Source: Paenibacillus albus
GTDB lineage: Bacteria > Bacillota > Bacilli > Paenibacillales > Paenibacillaceae
Reading direction: 5' to 3'
NCBI RefSeq assembly: GCF_003952225.1
Contig: NZ_CP034437.1
Location: 1,097,501 to 1,161,500, forward strand
Length of the DNA stretch: 64,000 nucleotides
In this document: one piece after another, positions 52,742 through 62,040 of the stretch
How the letters are laid out: the number at the start of each line of letters is the position of its first letter
Position numbering within the stretch: position 1 is the first letter of the stretch
Program-made: the position numbers and the translations under genes
Notes under the pieces: generated by a model
The model's database searches: none
What the model saw: the letters and a program-made list of their open reading frames with translations, nothing else
Told to the model about the DNA's origin: nothing

Positions 52742-52810
52742 GCCTGATATGATAACGCAGGCGCGTCTGTCATGGTAGATCGTGGACTAGAATGTAGTCG
52801 CCTCCGCCCT

Positions 52811-52845
52811 AAGAACTCTGACCACATGAGGTCAGAGTTCTTTTT
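52811..52845 (+). terminator. Terminator of htrA
   Basis: Stem AAGAACTCTGACC/GGTCAGAGTTCTT plus Ts. It is preceded by TCGCCTCCGCC, similar to the tmRNA 3' end. Confidence 0.88.
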
Positions 52846-52990
52846 GCGTTGTGATCGTTGTCATCAATTTTTTTCGACCATCCTTCGTTAACTTTACTGC
52901 TACTTTACCGCATGCTTGTATGCTTAGGTAAACGGTCCCGATTTATGCCGAAAATTGACCGAAAATGTAGATTGAAGGGTGGAAAAAATA

Positions 52991-55900
52991 ATGAGGATAC
53001 ATAGGAAAGGACGGAGGACGCGATTTGTCGTCATGCTGCTGATTGCTGCGCTGTTTGCGCAGCTTCTGCCGTTATATCCCGGCAAATCGAATACGGCGAG
53101 CGCAGCCGAATTAGCGGATTTGATGGCGTCCGTCACGGCCGAGCCTACGAAGACGGTTCCTGCGGAGACCGCTCCTGCGCAGACGGATATTGCCGGACAC
53201 TGGGCAGAATCGGCCATTCTGAGTTGGCTGCGGGCTGGGTTGGTGAGCGGCTTTCCCGATGGTAAATTTCATCCCGACGGGAAAGTGAATCGCGCTGAAT
53301 TGGCGGCGATGATTAACCGGGTATTCCAATACAAGATAGCATCGAAGGTTTCGTTCGCGGATGTGCCTTCTGCGAAGTGGTACGCCGCGGACGTTGCGCG
53401 AGCAGTAGCTGCTGGATATATGCAGGGAGATGGAAAAGGGTTATTCCATCCGGAGGCTCCTGTTACGCGGGGAGAGGTAGCTGTTGTAATCGCTAGATTG
53501 CTGAAGCTGGATACGAAGAGTGAGTCCGTGGCAGCCAAATTCGCGGATGCAAAAGGTATCGCGTCCTGGAGCCGGGGAGCGATTAGCGCGGTTGTGGCTG
53601 CCGGAGTGATGAAAGGGTACGACGGCAATCTGTTCAAAGCGAACCAGCCGCTTACACGGGCTGAGTCTGTCGTTATTTTGCAGCGTGTACAAGAAAAGTC
53701 GGTGGGCGGCAAGGCGATTCCTTCTTCCATTGACCTAGCGGGAACATACGGGCCGGCATCCGGAACAGAGATTGTTGCGGGCAATGTCGCCATTAACTCG
53801 CCGAATGTCGTGCTGAGAAATGTAACGATCAAGGGTGATCTGCTGCTCGGCGAAGGGATCGGAGAAGGTGATGCTACGCTTGACCACGTTGTCGTCGAAG
53901 ACGAGACGACGGTTAAAGGCGGAGGTAAGAACAGCGTACATATTATGGATTCGACGCTTGCACGCGTTGTGATTACGAAGGTCGATGGCCAAGTCCGAGT
54001 GGTAATCGAGGGATCGACTGCGGTCGATCAAGTAACGGTGGAATCCGGAGCGACGCTGCAGGTGGCTAGCGGAAGCGGGGCCAGTTACGGTACGGTGAAA
54101 GTGTCGACGACCGGCGAAGTAACGCTTACCGGAGATTTTCCCGATGTTGTGCTGGTTGCGGCAGCGCAGCTGACGGTGACGGGCGGCAAGGTGGATAATC
54201 TAACTCTGACGGACCAAGCCGCGGGGGCAGACATTACACTGCAGAAGAACGTGCAAATCGGAACTTTGAATGCAGATGCAGCTTCAACAATTAAAGGAGA
54301 CGGTAAGATCGCGACGGCTTCGATTACTGCGACGGGCGTTACGATTGACCAGAAGCCGGCGCAGACGATTATCGCGGACGGCATTGCGGTCAATGTCGGC
54401 GGAACGGTAACGCAAGGAGGGGGAACGGATTCAGGCGGTGCGCCGAGGATTAAGGCTGTTGCGGTAACGGTCGCAAATCCGACGGCCGGCGGCTTCGATC
54501 TGAAGCTCTCTCCCGCCGTTCCTAATTTGACAGCCGCTAATTTAATTATGGTCAATGCCGACGGGATGCCTGCATTGGTATCGAAGGTTAGCAGCGCGAA
54601 TGACGGGGCCAACTATAGGGCGGAAGGGTTCCTGACCGGAGGAGCCACATATACGTTATCGCTCGCGAAGCCTGGTTATATGTTCGGTGGCAGCAAGACG
54701 ATTGTGATTCCGGATGTACCGGCGATTACCGGAGCGATTATTAATCCAGGCTTGACGAAGGTGACGCTGCTGTTCAGCAAGCCGCTCGCGAGCTTGCCAG
54801 GAGCGCCTGCTGGTTTCTCGGTTACGAGCTCGGGAACACCGGTTGCGATCACAGGTGTGACGCTATCGCAATCGGCGACGAGAATTGAGCTTTCGCTTGC
54901 AGCACCGATTCAGCCAAGTGCACTTGTACTGAGTTACGTACCGGGTACGATCCAATCCACGGATAGCAAGGCATTGCCCGCTACGACCTACCGGATGTTC
55001 ACCGACGGCAGTACGCCAGCCGGCAGAGTGAGCTATGATCGAATGCTGGGGATGACGGCAGAAGAAGCAGCCGCAGATTTGAAAGACAATGCGAGCGTGG
55101 AGGCAAGCGCAGCGTCCAAAGCTTTAATCGATGGCGGATACAATACGAACGGCCTGATTAAAGCGTTGAACACCGTTTACCATATTACGAACGAGAACAT
55201 GCCATCTCTCCTCTTGCCGCAGGGTATTAGTGTCTTAAATCTGCTGATCGGCATGAAAGAAGCAGGCATTCTGAATGTACAAAACTTGGGCAAAAACTTC
55301 AGTTATTTGGACGGGAATTCTGATGACTGGGTCAATGCGCTGAAACTAACGGGATATACGGATGAACAGGTTGTGTCCTACAGCTGGTTTTTCCCGAATG
55401 TGAAGCTCGCGGCGTCGCTGCGCACTTATTATGGTACGGATAATGTACGAGCTGCGAAGCTATTCGCGGTGTATACGTACAGCAGCTTTAGCAACGATGT
55501 TGGACGCGTGCTGAAGGAAGTGTACGCGAATGATGACTGGACAGCTGTGTCTGCATTGAAAGCAGCGGCTATTGATACAAGCCGGGCAGGTCAGATGCTG
55601 CGGGATACTTACGAGGCGGCGCCTGATCGCGCTGCGGGTCTGTTGAAAGATAACGGATACGCCGCGGCAGATATCGGTACGATGTTGATTCAGGATTACG
55701 GCATAACGTCGCAGGAGACGGTAAAGGCGATGCGCAGCGGCGGCTTCGCGATCCGCGATATATGGAGCGGCCTCGCATATGCGGAAAGTCCTGTCGCAGC
55801 ATTACGAAGCTCGTTTACGTCCGTGGAAGTGTACAACTTCTTGTATTCGCTCGATCACCGGAGCGATACCGTAATCTCCAGCATGAAGTATGGCGGCTTT

Positions 55901-58885
55901 ACCGCCGTGGAGACGGCTACCGCATTGATGCTGGCAAACCCGGACATCAAGACGAAAGCGGTCCTGATGGCGCAGTTAATGCAGACGGATCCTGGGTCTG
56001 CTGCTACCTATCGCTACGATGCGGCTGATGCGTTGGACGCGGTCCGGAAGAAGTTTGGCGGTACGCTTACGGAGCTGGCGGCATTGCTTGTCCAGTTCGG
56101 CGCATCAACGGTTACGACTAAACTGCCGGGTCAGGTGACGGTCGTCGAAGGTCTTGCCCGCGCGGGATTCAACAGCGGCGATATCGTGCAGTGGCTCGCC
56201 CCTTCGAATACGCTCACGCAGGCGCAAGCGACCAACGTCGTGCTTGAACTGCGCAATGCAGGTTATCCGCTGTCCAGCCTAAGCAATGTGATGAAGACCT
56301 TGTCGCTTAAAGTCTATTCCAGCTCGTACAGCCCCAATATAGTCCGGGTGCTCGCAGCGAGCGGCCTCAACACGACGACAAGCGAGGCGATTCCGGGCTA
56401 CACCGCGACGGAAATTGCGAAGTTCTTGTCTGGGGCAGGTTACGGTAATTACACCGACGTCACCACTGACTTGCAGCTCGTATACAGCAAAACCGAAACC
56501 GCGCGGGCGATTGCCGAGGCAACCGGCTACTCGGCCGTCGATATGCTCTACTTCTTGAATCTGACCGGGCTGTACAGAGGGGCTTCTGACATCCAGGTTC
56601 TAAGCCAGGTGCTCCAAGACGGATACGGATTATCAGCCGATGAAGCTGTCCGTACATTGAAGGGTTCGTATGTTACGGTTATGCAAGACTTTGGTACGAT
56701 CGTTGATGTCTTGAAGCGGGGATACGGGCATACGGATACGATCGAGCTCATCCATGATCTTGCGGCTGGAGGATATACCACAAGTCAGATCGGAGATGGG
56801 CTGGTACTGAACGGTGCCGTCTTCAAGGACGCAGGCTACAGCTCGACGGAAGTAGCCAAGTATTTGTTGTACAAGCGCACTTCGATGAACGATATGGCGT
56901 TATCGCTGCGCAATCTCGACTATAATCTGACGGAAATCACAACGGCGCTTTACAATCTGTATACGGGCGCCCAAGATCAGGTCGTTCCGCAAGTGACGAG
57001 TTGGTTAAGCAATGAGCTCCTTGGCTATAGTTCCGATGAGGTTACGGCTGCTGTGACCGCGATATTCAACGTCGATCCGTTCTCTTCGATGGCGCAATCG
57101 TTGTTCTGGGGCAGTAACTCGGCGACGCAGGCAGCGGTGACACTCAAGGAGCTATTCAGAGACAAGGATGCTATCGCGATGGCGCGTGGGCTCAAGGCCG
57201 CCGGTTATTCGCGAGATAACGTCTTGATAGGGATATTCCAGGCGTATTGCGACGGCTATATCTATAAAGAAGGCGCGCTGCAAACGATGCAGGATGTCAT
57301 TGTTACGGTGTATCCGGAAGTGACGAACGTCCTGGAAGCCACGCTTAAGGCATCCGATGTCCGTACGTCGAAATATGCGATTAGCGTCATGAAATCCATG
57401 GGCAAAACGTTCGAGGATACGATAGCTGTTCTGGAGCATGTATATGGATTAAACGCTGATGCCGTGTTGAACGCTATGATGGACAATCGTCTCTTTGGCA
57501 TCAGTGAAGACATGATTGTGAATAAAGTTGGCACGTATTACAACCTCGATCCGATCAAGCTATACATCGGTTGGATGGTTGCACATCAATACAAGGCTTA
57601 CGACGTGCAGGCGATCGTGCAGCAAGCGTTTCACATTACCGACGGTGTAGTGATCGCCAAGCTGTTGAATCAGGCAGGCTATACGAAAGCAAACATTCTG
57701 TTTGCGCTTGATTATAATTTCCATGGCGATGTCGAAGAAGCGATGGCGCAGGTGCTGGTGCAATTGTTCGGCAGCACCGACGTGCAGGGCGTGGCGGCGG
57801 AACTGCTTCAATGGGGCTACCTAGGAGAGCTCGTTTATCCCGCGCTGAAGAAGGCTCTGCCGAGCAAGTCGCAAGGCGAGATCCTCATAGCGATGAAACA
57901 GGCAGGCTTCACGGATCTGTATGATGCTGCGCGTTCGATCTCCAAAGGGGATTCGACGGCGATCATGCAATTCCGAAACCTTGGCTTTAGCGTGGTGGAT
58001 GCAGAGCACTTGCTGGAAGGAACTTGGCAGTACAATCTGCGCGATACCATTCGCTATCTGATTGACGCGGGCTATCCGCTTTCCGATATCGGAAGGCAGC
58101 TTAACCGGCCTCAGGAGATCGCCAATACGATGCGCGCCATGAATTATTCGTTCGATCAGATCACCACGGTTACCTTCGCGGCTGATCCTCGTCCATCCAT
58201 GATGCCCGAGTACTTATACATGGCGGGTTACACGAATATCGACGACTTGGTCAAGGCGCTTGCCATTATTCATGAGGATCCGAAGAAATACATTTACGAC
58301 TTGTGGTCGGCGAAGATGGGCTTGAATAGCATTCCGAATAAGCCAGTCACTTCGGGGCCTTCTTATTCGGCTTGGACTGCCACCACATTGGCTGTTGCGG
58401 TGTCCAAGAATTCGCCGCTAACGCTGGTCGATCTGGGAAGAGCGTTTCTAGATTCGCAGTTCTTCAATAACAAGGCCATATATGAAGCACTCCAATCTGT
58501 GGCCGATATCGGCGTGAGCTTCATCCAGGCGGACCTGGACAGCGCGATCAGCGCCATGCTGACCGACCTTCGAGACGGGATTCCGTTCGCCATAATGCAT
58601 GAAGCAGGGCTTAGCTCCAATGACGCCGCTCGCGTGATGAAGCAGTTCGGATGGGATTGGATACCGGCTTGTATCCAATTGGTGCAAGCCGGTTACAGCG
58701 CTGGCGACACGTGGGATGCGCTATGGGATGTGTACCACAATGAGCTGGGCTTCCAGATCCTGAATGTTATGTCCGCCGTTGCGCCGCTCGCTTCATTAGG
58801 GCTGGCTGAGAACCTGACCACATTCCAGAGTGTGACAAGGGCTGCTCTAAAAAAAGCAATGATGGACTACTTTACGCATCGATAA
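52991..58885 (+). CDS. Giant SLH-domain surface protein with C-terminal helical repeats
   Basis: Exported protein of 1964 residues. Signal peptide ~1-38 (RFVVMLLIAALFAQLLP, cleavage near ASA-A). Three SLH domains at ~66-233 (GHWAESAILSWLRAGLVSGF..., second with TRGE, third with TRAE) should bind a secondary wall polymer. Residues ~250-480 are Val/Thr/Gly-rich strands like a beta-helix; ~490-690 look like two Ig- or SwmB-type domains. From ~700 to the end there are some 25 or more helical units built on L+.AGYs..DI...L, about 30-40 residues apart, with no enzyme motif. GAAGGG is eight bases before ATG 52991. A terminator follows. The helical part could be a scaffold or adhesive solenoid; function unknown. 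Confidence 0.88.
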   Translation: MRIHRKGRRTRFVVMLLIAALFAQLLPLYPGKSNTASAAELADLMASVTAEPTKTVPAETAPAQTDIAGHWAESAILSWLRAGLVSGFPDGKFHPDGKVNRAELAAMINRVFQYKIASKVSFADVPSAKWYAADVARAVAAGYMQGDGKGLFHPEAPVTRGEVAVVIARLLKLDTKSESVAAKFADAKGIASWSRGAISAVVAAGVMKGYDGNLFKANQPLTRAESVVILQRVQEKSVGGKAIPSSIDLAGTYGPASGTEIVAGNVAINSPNVVLRNVTIKGDLLLGEGIGEGDATLDHVVVEDETTVKGGGKNSVHIMDSTLARVVITKVDGQVRVVIEGSTAVDQVTVESGATLQVASGSGASYGTVKVSTTGEVTLTGDFPDVVLVAAAQLTVTGGKVDNLTLTDQAAGADITLQKNVQIGTLNADAASTIKGDGKIATASITATGVTIDQKPAQTIIADGIAVNVGGTVTQGGGTDSGGAPRIKAVAVTVANPTAGGFDLKLSPAVPNLTAANLIMVNADGMPALVSKVSSANDGANYRAEGFLTGGATYTLSLAKPGYMFGGSKTIVIPDVPAITGAIINPGLTKVTLLFSKPLASLPGAPAGFSVTSSGTPVAITGVTLSQSATRIELSLAAPIQPSALVLSYVPGTIQSTDSKALPATTYRMFTDGSTPAGRVSYDRMLGMTAEEAAADLKDNASVEASAASKALIDGGYNTNGLIKALNTVYHITNENMPSLLLPQGISVLNLLIGMKEAGILNVQNLGKNFSYLDGNSDDWVNALKLTGYTDEQVVSYSWFFPNVKLAASLRTYYGTDNVRAAKLFAVYTYSSFSNDVGRVLKEVYANDDWTAVSALKAAAIDTSRAGQMLRDTYEAAPDRAAGLLKDNGYAAADIGTMLIQDYGITSQETVKAMRSGGFAIRDIWSGLAYAESPVAALRSSFTSVEVYNFLYSLDHRSDTVISSMKYGGFTAVETATALMLANPDIKTKAVLMAQLMQTDPGSAATYRYDAADALDAVRKKFGGTLTELAALLVQFGASTVTTKLPGQVTVVEGLARAGFNSGDIVQWLAPSNTLTQAQATNVVLELRNAGYPLSSLSNVMKTLSLKVYSSSYSPNIVRVLAASGLNTTTSEAIPGYTATEIAKFLSGAGYGNYTDVTTDLQLVYSKTETARAIAEATGYSAVDMLYFLNLTGLYRGASDIQVLSQVLQDGYGLSADEAVRTLKGSYVTVMQDFGTIVDVLKRGYGHTDTIELIHDLAAGGYTTSQIGDGLVLNGAVFKDAGYSSTEVAKYLLYKRTSMNDMALSLRNLDYNLTEITTALYNLYTGAQDQVVPQVTSWLSNELLGYSSDEVTAAVTAIFNVDPFSSMAQSLFWGSNSATQAAVTLKELFRDKDAIAMARGLKAAGYSRDNVLIGIFQAYCDGYIYKEGALQTMQDVIVTVYPEVTNVLEATLKASDVRTSKYAISVMKSMGKTFEDTIAVLEHVYGLNADAVLNAMMDNRLFGISEDMIVNKVGTYYNLDPIKLYIGWMVAHQYKAYDVQAIVQQAFHITDGVVIAKLLNQAGYTKANILFALDYNFHGDVEEAMAQVLVQLFGSTDVQGVAAELLQWGYLGELVYPALKKALPSKSQGEILIAMKQAGFTDLYDAARSISKGDSTAIMQFRNLGFSVVDAEHLLEGTWQYNLRDTIRYLIDAGYPLSDIGRQLNRPQEIANTMRAMNYSFDQITTVTFAADPRPSMMPEYLYMAGYTNIDDLVKALAIIHEDPKKYIYDLWSAKMGLNSIPNKPVTSGPSYSAWTATTLAVAVSKNSPLTLVDLGRAFLDSQFFNNKAIYEALQSVADIGVSFIQADLDSAISAMLTDLRDGIPFAIMHEAGLSSNDAARVMKQFGWDWIPACIQLVQAGYSAGDTWDALWDVYHNELGFQILNVMSAVAPLASLGLAENLTTFQSVTRAALKKAMMDYFTHR

Positions 58886-58898
58886 ATCCATAATTCAC

Positions 58899-58934
58899 AA
58901 AAAAGCGGCATTCCCCCAGGGATGCCGCTTTTTT
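58899..58934. terminator. Bidirectional terminator between the SLH gene and the response regulator gene
   Basis: Stem AAAAGCGGCAT-CCC/GGGATGCCGCTTTT with A and T runs on either side; the genes are convergent. Confidence 0.9.
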
Positions 58935-58971
58935 GTATTGGAGATGAACGAGATTCACGTGTACACGCTTA

Positions 58972-59706
58972 TTATTCGGAAGTAGCTGCCGTCTGTGCGG
59001 CACCATACGGATTGAATCTGTAGCCTAACTGCCCGGATGTAAGGATGAAGCTTGGAAGAGACGGTACTGGCTCTATTTTTCTACGTAAATTGGAAATATG
59101 GGTTTTCACCGTATCTTTGGAGTAGTTGGCTTCATCATCCCATACCTGGCGATAAAGCTGCTGCGGATGGAAGACTTGGTTCGGCTTCTTGGCCAGAACG
59201 ACAAGCAATTGGAACTCTTTGAATGGCAGCGTCACGGGTTTATGATTCACCATAACGGTCATTCGCTCTAGATCGATGCTAAGCCCGGGGAATTCAAGTC
59301 TCGTCTCTTGCGTCTCGGCAGCTGGGGTACGGGCTAGCAGATGGCTCCATCTCAAGTTGGCTTTCACCCGCAGGACAAGCTCTTCGGGGTCAAAGGGCTT
59401 GCTGATGTAATCATCGCCGCCGGACTTTAAGGCGAGCATTCTATAATCCTGATTCTGCGCGCCGGATACGAACAGAATGGGCCTGTGATATTGTTTTCTT
59501 ATCTGATTGCAGAGCGTAATGCCGTCCATATCGGGCATTTGGACATCCATAATAATGAGATCCGGCTCCTCTATGGTCAGCAGTTCAAGCGCCGCTTTCG
59601 CACGGAGCGCATTCCGGACGACATACCCTTCATGAGACAGAAAAGCGGTCATCAGGTGCTGAATATCCGGATCATCGTCGATAACGAGTATGACGACAGG
59701 CTTCAC
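58972..59706 (-). CDS. OmpR/PhoB-family response regulator
   Basis: Cytoplasmic DNA-binding regulator of 244 residues. The receiver domain has the acidic pocket VIDDDPD (10-14), the phosphorylated Asp54 in IIMDVQMPDMDG and Lys103 in YISKPFDPEEL. The C-terminal winged helix has LPFKEFQLLVVLAKKPNQVF, YRQVWDDEANYSKDTVKTHISNLRRKIE. The start is GTG at 59706 with AAAGGGG upstream. It is divergent from the kinase gene at 59803 and very probably its partner. Confidence 0.92.
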   Translation of the reverse strand: MKPVVILVIDDDPDIQHLMTAFLSHEGYVVRNALRAKAALELLTIEEPDLIIMDVQMPDMDGITLCNQIRKQYHRPILFVSGAQNQDYRMLALKSGGDDYISKPFDPEELVLRVKANLRWSHLLARTPAAETQETRLEFPGLSIDLERMTVMVNHKPVTLPFKEFQLLVVLAKKPNQVFHPQQLYRQVWDDEANYSKDTVKTHISNLRRKIEPVPSLPSFILTSGQLGYRFNPYGAAQTAATSE

Positions 59707-59802
59707 TCTCGCAGCCCCTTTCGTACATGGCAGTAGCGTTAGTAGTAGATTCTATCGCTATAGTAACATTTTTTAAATAGCGGTGGTACTATAGGAGGAA
59801 AG

Positions 59803-61911
59803 ATGCCGCCTAGCAAGGAAGCGGCCGTTCAGAGAGGGCATTTCATGAAAAAGAACTTCGCAGAGCATAACCGGCTATTTTTTCTCTCTATTCTGCTATT
59901 CATTGCAGGCGTAGCGCTGGTCTGGTCCTATTTCATGCCGGGAGAGCGATCATCGGGCTCGAATGGCGTCGTAGGTTCAGAGATTCATTTGACCGAAGGG
60001 ATGAAGAAAGTCAATGTAAATGCGGGCATGCAAGTGTTCCCCGATCCGGAAGGTACGCTCTCCTATGAGCAAGTCCGGTCGCCGAAAGAGCAGATAACGT
60101 TTGCTCCCGCAATGGGACAATCGGCTTTCGGGCTTGAGGGAAAGGCATACTGGACTCGAGTGACGATCGTGAACGGAACGGCCTCGGATCGCTGGGTGCT
60201 AAGACTATCGAATGCCATTGTAGATACGGTGGAACTGTATGTGGACGGGCCTTCGGCGCAAGCTTCCGGAAGTGCCGCAGCCTACGAGAAGCTGAAGGAT
60301 CACTACTGGGCTTACGAGTTGAGCCTGCCAAAGGACCGTGACGTGACGCTCTATCTTCGGACGACGACGGAAGGATCCATGATTCTCCCGATTGAGTTGA
60401 TGCGTTCTACAACCTACGCTGATAAGCTGCGGTCCGAATACATCTTGTTTGGACTCTATTACGGTTTCGTGCTGCTCATGGCGGCCTATATTCTGTCAAT
60501 GTATATTTTCATGCGAAATATCGCTTACCTCTATTACTCGAGCTATATCGTATTCTTTGCCTTGTCACAGCTGTTCTGGAACGGATTGCCGCAAGAGATG
60601 CTCGGGGAGCAGAACGGGTTGATCAAGTTTCTTCTACGCATGTTGGATTCGTACGAAGGCATCTTCCTCTTCTTCTTCATCCTTTGCTTGTGGTTCGTGC
60701 AGTTCTTCTTGGACAAGGTGCTGCAATTAAACGTGTTTGCGCCTCCGCTTCGTTACGCGACCAAGGTCATTCGGTGGATTTCGCCTGTGGCGGTCGTAGC
60801 GCTGCTCTTTCACTGGTCCTGGTTCTCGAACATCGCCATCTGGTATGAGCTCATGGTTTCAATATCTCTCATTACGGCGATTACGGTCAGCGTGCTCCGC
60901 GGCAATATCGCAGCGAGATATATCTTGCTTGGGATGATTGCGATCTTCGGCTTCGCTACGCCGTCCATTCTATATACATTCAGCGTGTTTGATTACAATA
61001 TATTGACCCATTATGGCTATCAGCTGGGCTCTGTTGCCGAGTTTATCGTACTTGCAAGCGCGATCTCCTATCAGACCCGACAAATTCAGAGAGATAAGGA
61101 TATCGCGCAGCAAGAGATGATTGCCAACCAAGCCAAGCTGGTCCGCGTGCTGGAGCGTTGGAACGAAGAGCTCGAGATGACCGTGCAGGAGCGAACCGAG
61201 AAACTTGTCCAAGCTCAGAAAAGGCGCAACGAGCTGCTGCAGAACATTTCGCATGATGTGAGATCTCCGCTAACCGTCGTGCAAGGCGGAATCCGGGCGA
61301 TGATGCTCGGCATTCAGGTCCATCCGGGAAAACAGAATAAGCATTTGGAAAATCTATATGAAAAAGTCCGCTATATTACGAGATTTATCGATGACTTATT
61401 CCAGCTCAGCTTGAACGAGCAGAATGAGGCCTCGCCTTACGAATCGACGGAAGAGATCGCGATGAAACGATGGATTGAGAAGGAGTTCGTCCTGCTTGGA
61501 GAATTGGTGACCATCGCGGGTCTGCAATGTGAGTCGGACGTTCGCGGCGCCGATGATATTGTCGTTACAATTGATCCGCACCGTATGCGGCGGGTGCTGT
61601 CAAACCTCGTACATAACGCCTGCAAGTACTCGGATCCGAATACACAGGTCGAGCTTGCCGCAACGATTGACACGGACGGTATTCGAATTAGCGTTACAGA
61701 CGAGGGCGAGGGAATCAGAGCAGAGAACCTCCATGACATCTTCGAACGCGCGCACCGGGGGACGCAGTCTGACCCGTCTACGGGGAGCGGACTCGGCCTT
61801 GCCATTGCGAAGGAAATTGTCGAGCAGCATGGCGGCACGATTACGGCGGCAAGCGAGCTTGGCAAAGGGAGCAGGTTTGTTGTACGGCTTCCCCTCGATA
61901 GCGCGCGTTGA
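59803..61911 (+). CDS. 7TM-DISM sensor histidine kinase
   Basis: Membrane sensor kinase of 702 residues. After an N-terminal helix (~22-42) comes an extracytoplasmic DISM-type jelly-roll domain (~60-195, with AYWTRVTIVNGT and WVLRLSNAIVDTVELYVDG), seven membrane helices (~205-420), a coiled coil (~430-475), the HisKA site with His484 in NISHDVRSPLTVVQGG, and the ATPase part LSNLVHNACKYSD, VTDEGEGI, STGSGLGLAIAKEIVEQHGG. DISM domains often bind carbohydrate. ATG 59803 (AGGAGG four bases away) and ATG 59845 (AGAGAGGG upstream) are both possible starts. Confidence 0.92.
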   Translation: MPPSKEAAVQRGHFMKKNFAEHNRLFFLSILLFIAGVALVWSYFMPGERSSGSNGVVGSEIHLTEGMKKVNVNAGMQVFPDPEGTLSYEQVRSPKEQITFAPAMGQSAFGLEGKAYWTRVTIVNGTASDRWVLRLSNAIVDTVELYVDGPSAQASGSAAAYEKLKDHYWAYELSLPKDRDVTLYLRTTTEGSMILPIELMRSTTYADKLRSEYILFGLYYGFVLLMAAYILSMYIFMRNIAYLYYSSYIVFFALSQLFWNGLPQEMLGEQNGLIKFLLRMLDSYEGIFLFFFILCLWFVQFFLDKVLQLNVFAPPLRYATKVIRWISPVAVVALLFHWSWFSNIAIWYELMVSISLITAITVSVLRGNIAARYILLGMIAIFGFATPSILYTFSVFDYNILTHYGYQLGSVAEFIVLASAISYQTRQIQRDKDIAQQEMIANQAKLVRVLERWNEELEMTVQERTEKLVQAQKRRNELLQNISHDVRSPLTVVQGGIRAMMLGIQVHPGKQNKHLENLYEKVRYITRFIDDLFQLSLNEQNEASPYESTEEIAMKRWIEKEFVLLGELVTIAGLQCESDVRGADDIVVTIDPHRMRRVLSNLVHNACKYSDPNTQVELAATIDTDGIRISVTDEGEGIRAENLHDIFERAHRGTQSDPSTGSGLGLAIAKEIVEQHGGTITAASELGKGSRFVVRLPLDSAR

Positions 61912-61920
61912 ATGAATGTC

Positions 61921-61960
61921 AGAGCCCCCGGCCGCACTTCAATGAGGTCGGGGGTTCTTT
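61921..61960 (+). terminator. Terminator after the histidine kinase gene
   Basis: Imperfect stem AGCCCCCG...CGGGGGTT followed by CTTTT. Confidence 0.7.
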
Positions 61961-61972
61961 TGCATAAAGGGC

Positions 61973-62000
61973 TTGCTATTAACGTAACGTCACCTATTAT
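61973..62000 (+). promoter_or_regulatory. Possible promoter of the MerR-ankyrin gene
   Basis: TTGCTA (61973-61978), 16 bases, TATTAT (61995-62000). The spacer contains AACGTAACGT, two copies of AACGT, a possible autoregulatory site. MerR-type regulation typically uses 19-20-base spacers, which this does not have. Confidence 0.45.
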
Positions 62001-62040
62001 GGTTATCATAGAAAGACGAAATGACAAGAAAGGAGGCTGC

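Noticed and set aside
61912..62040. 43-codon upstream extension of the MerR-ankyrin protein
   Set aside because: It begins directly after the kinase stop, reads through a terminator and the likely promoter, while AAAGGAGG sits just before ATG 62041.
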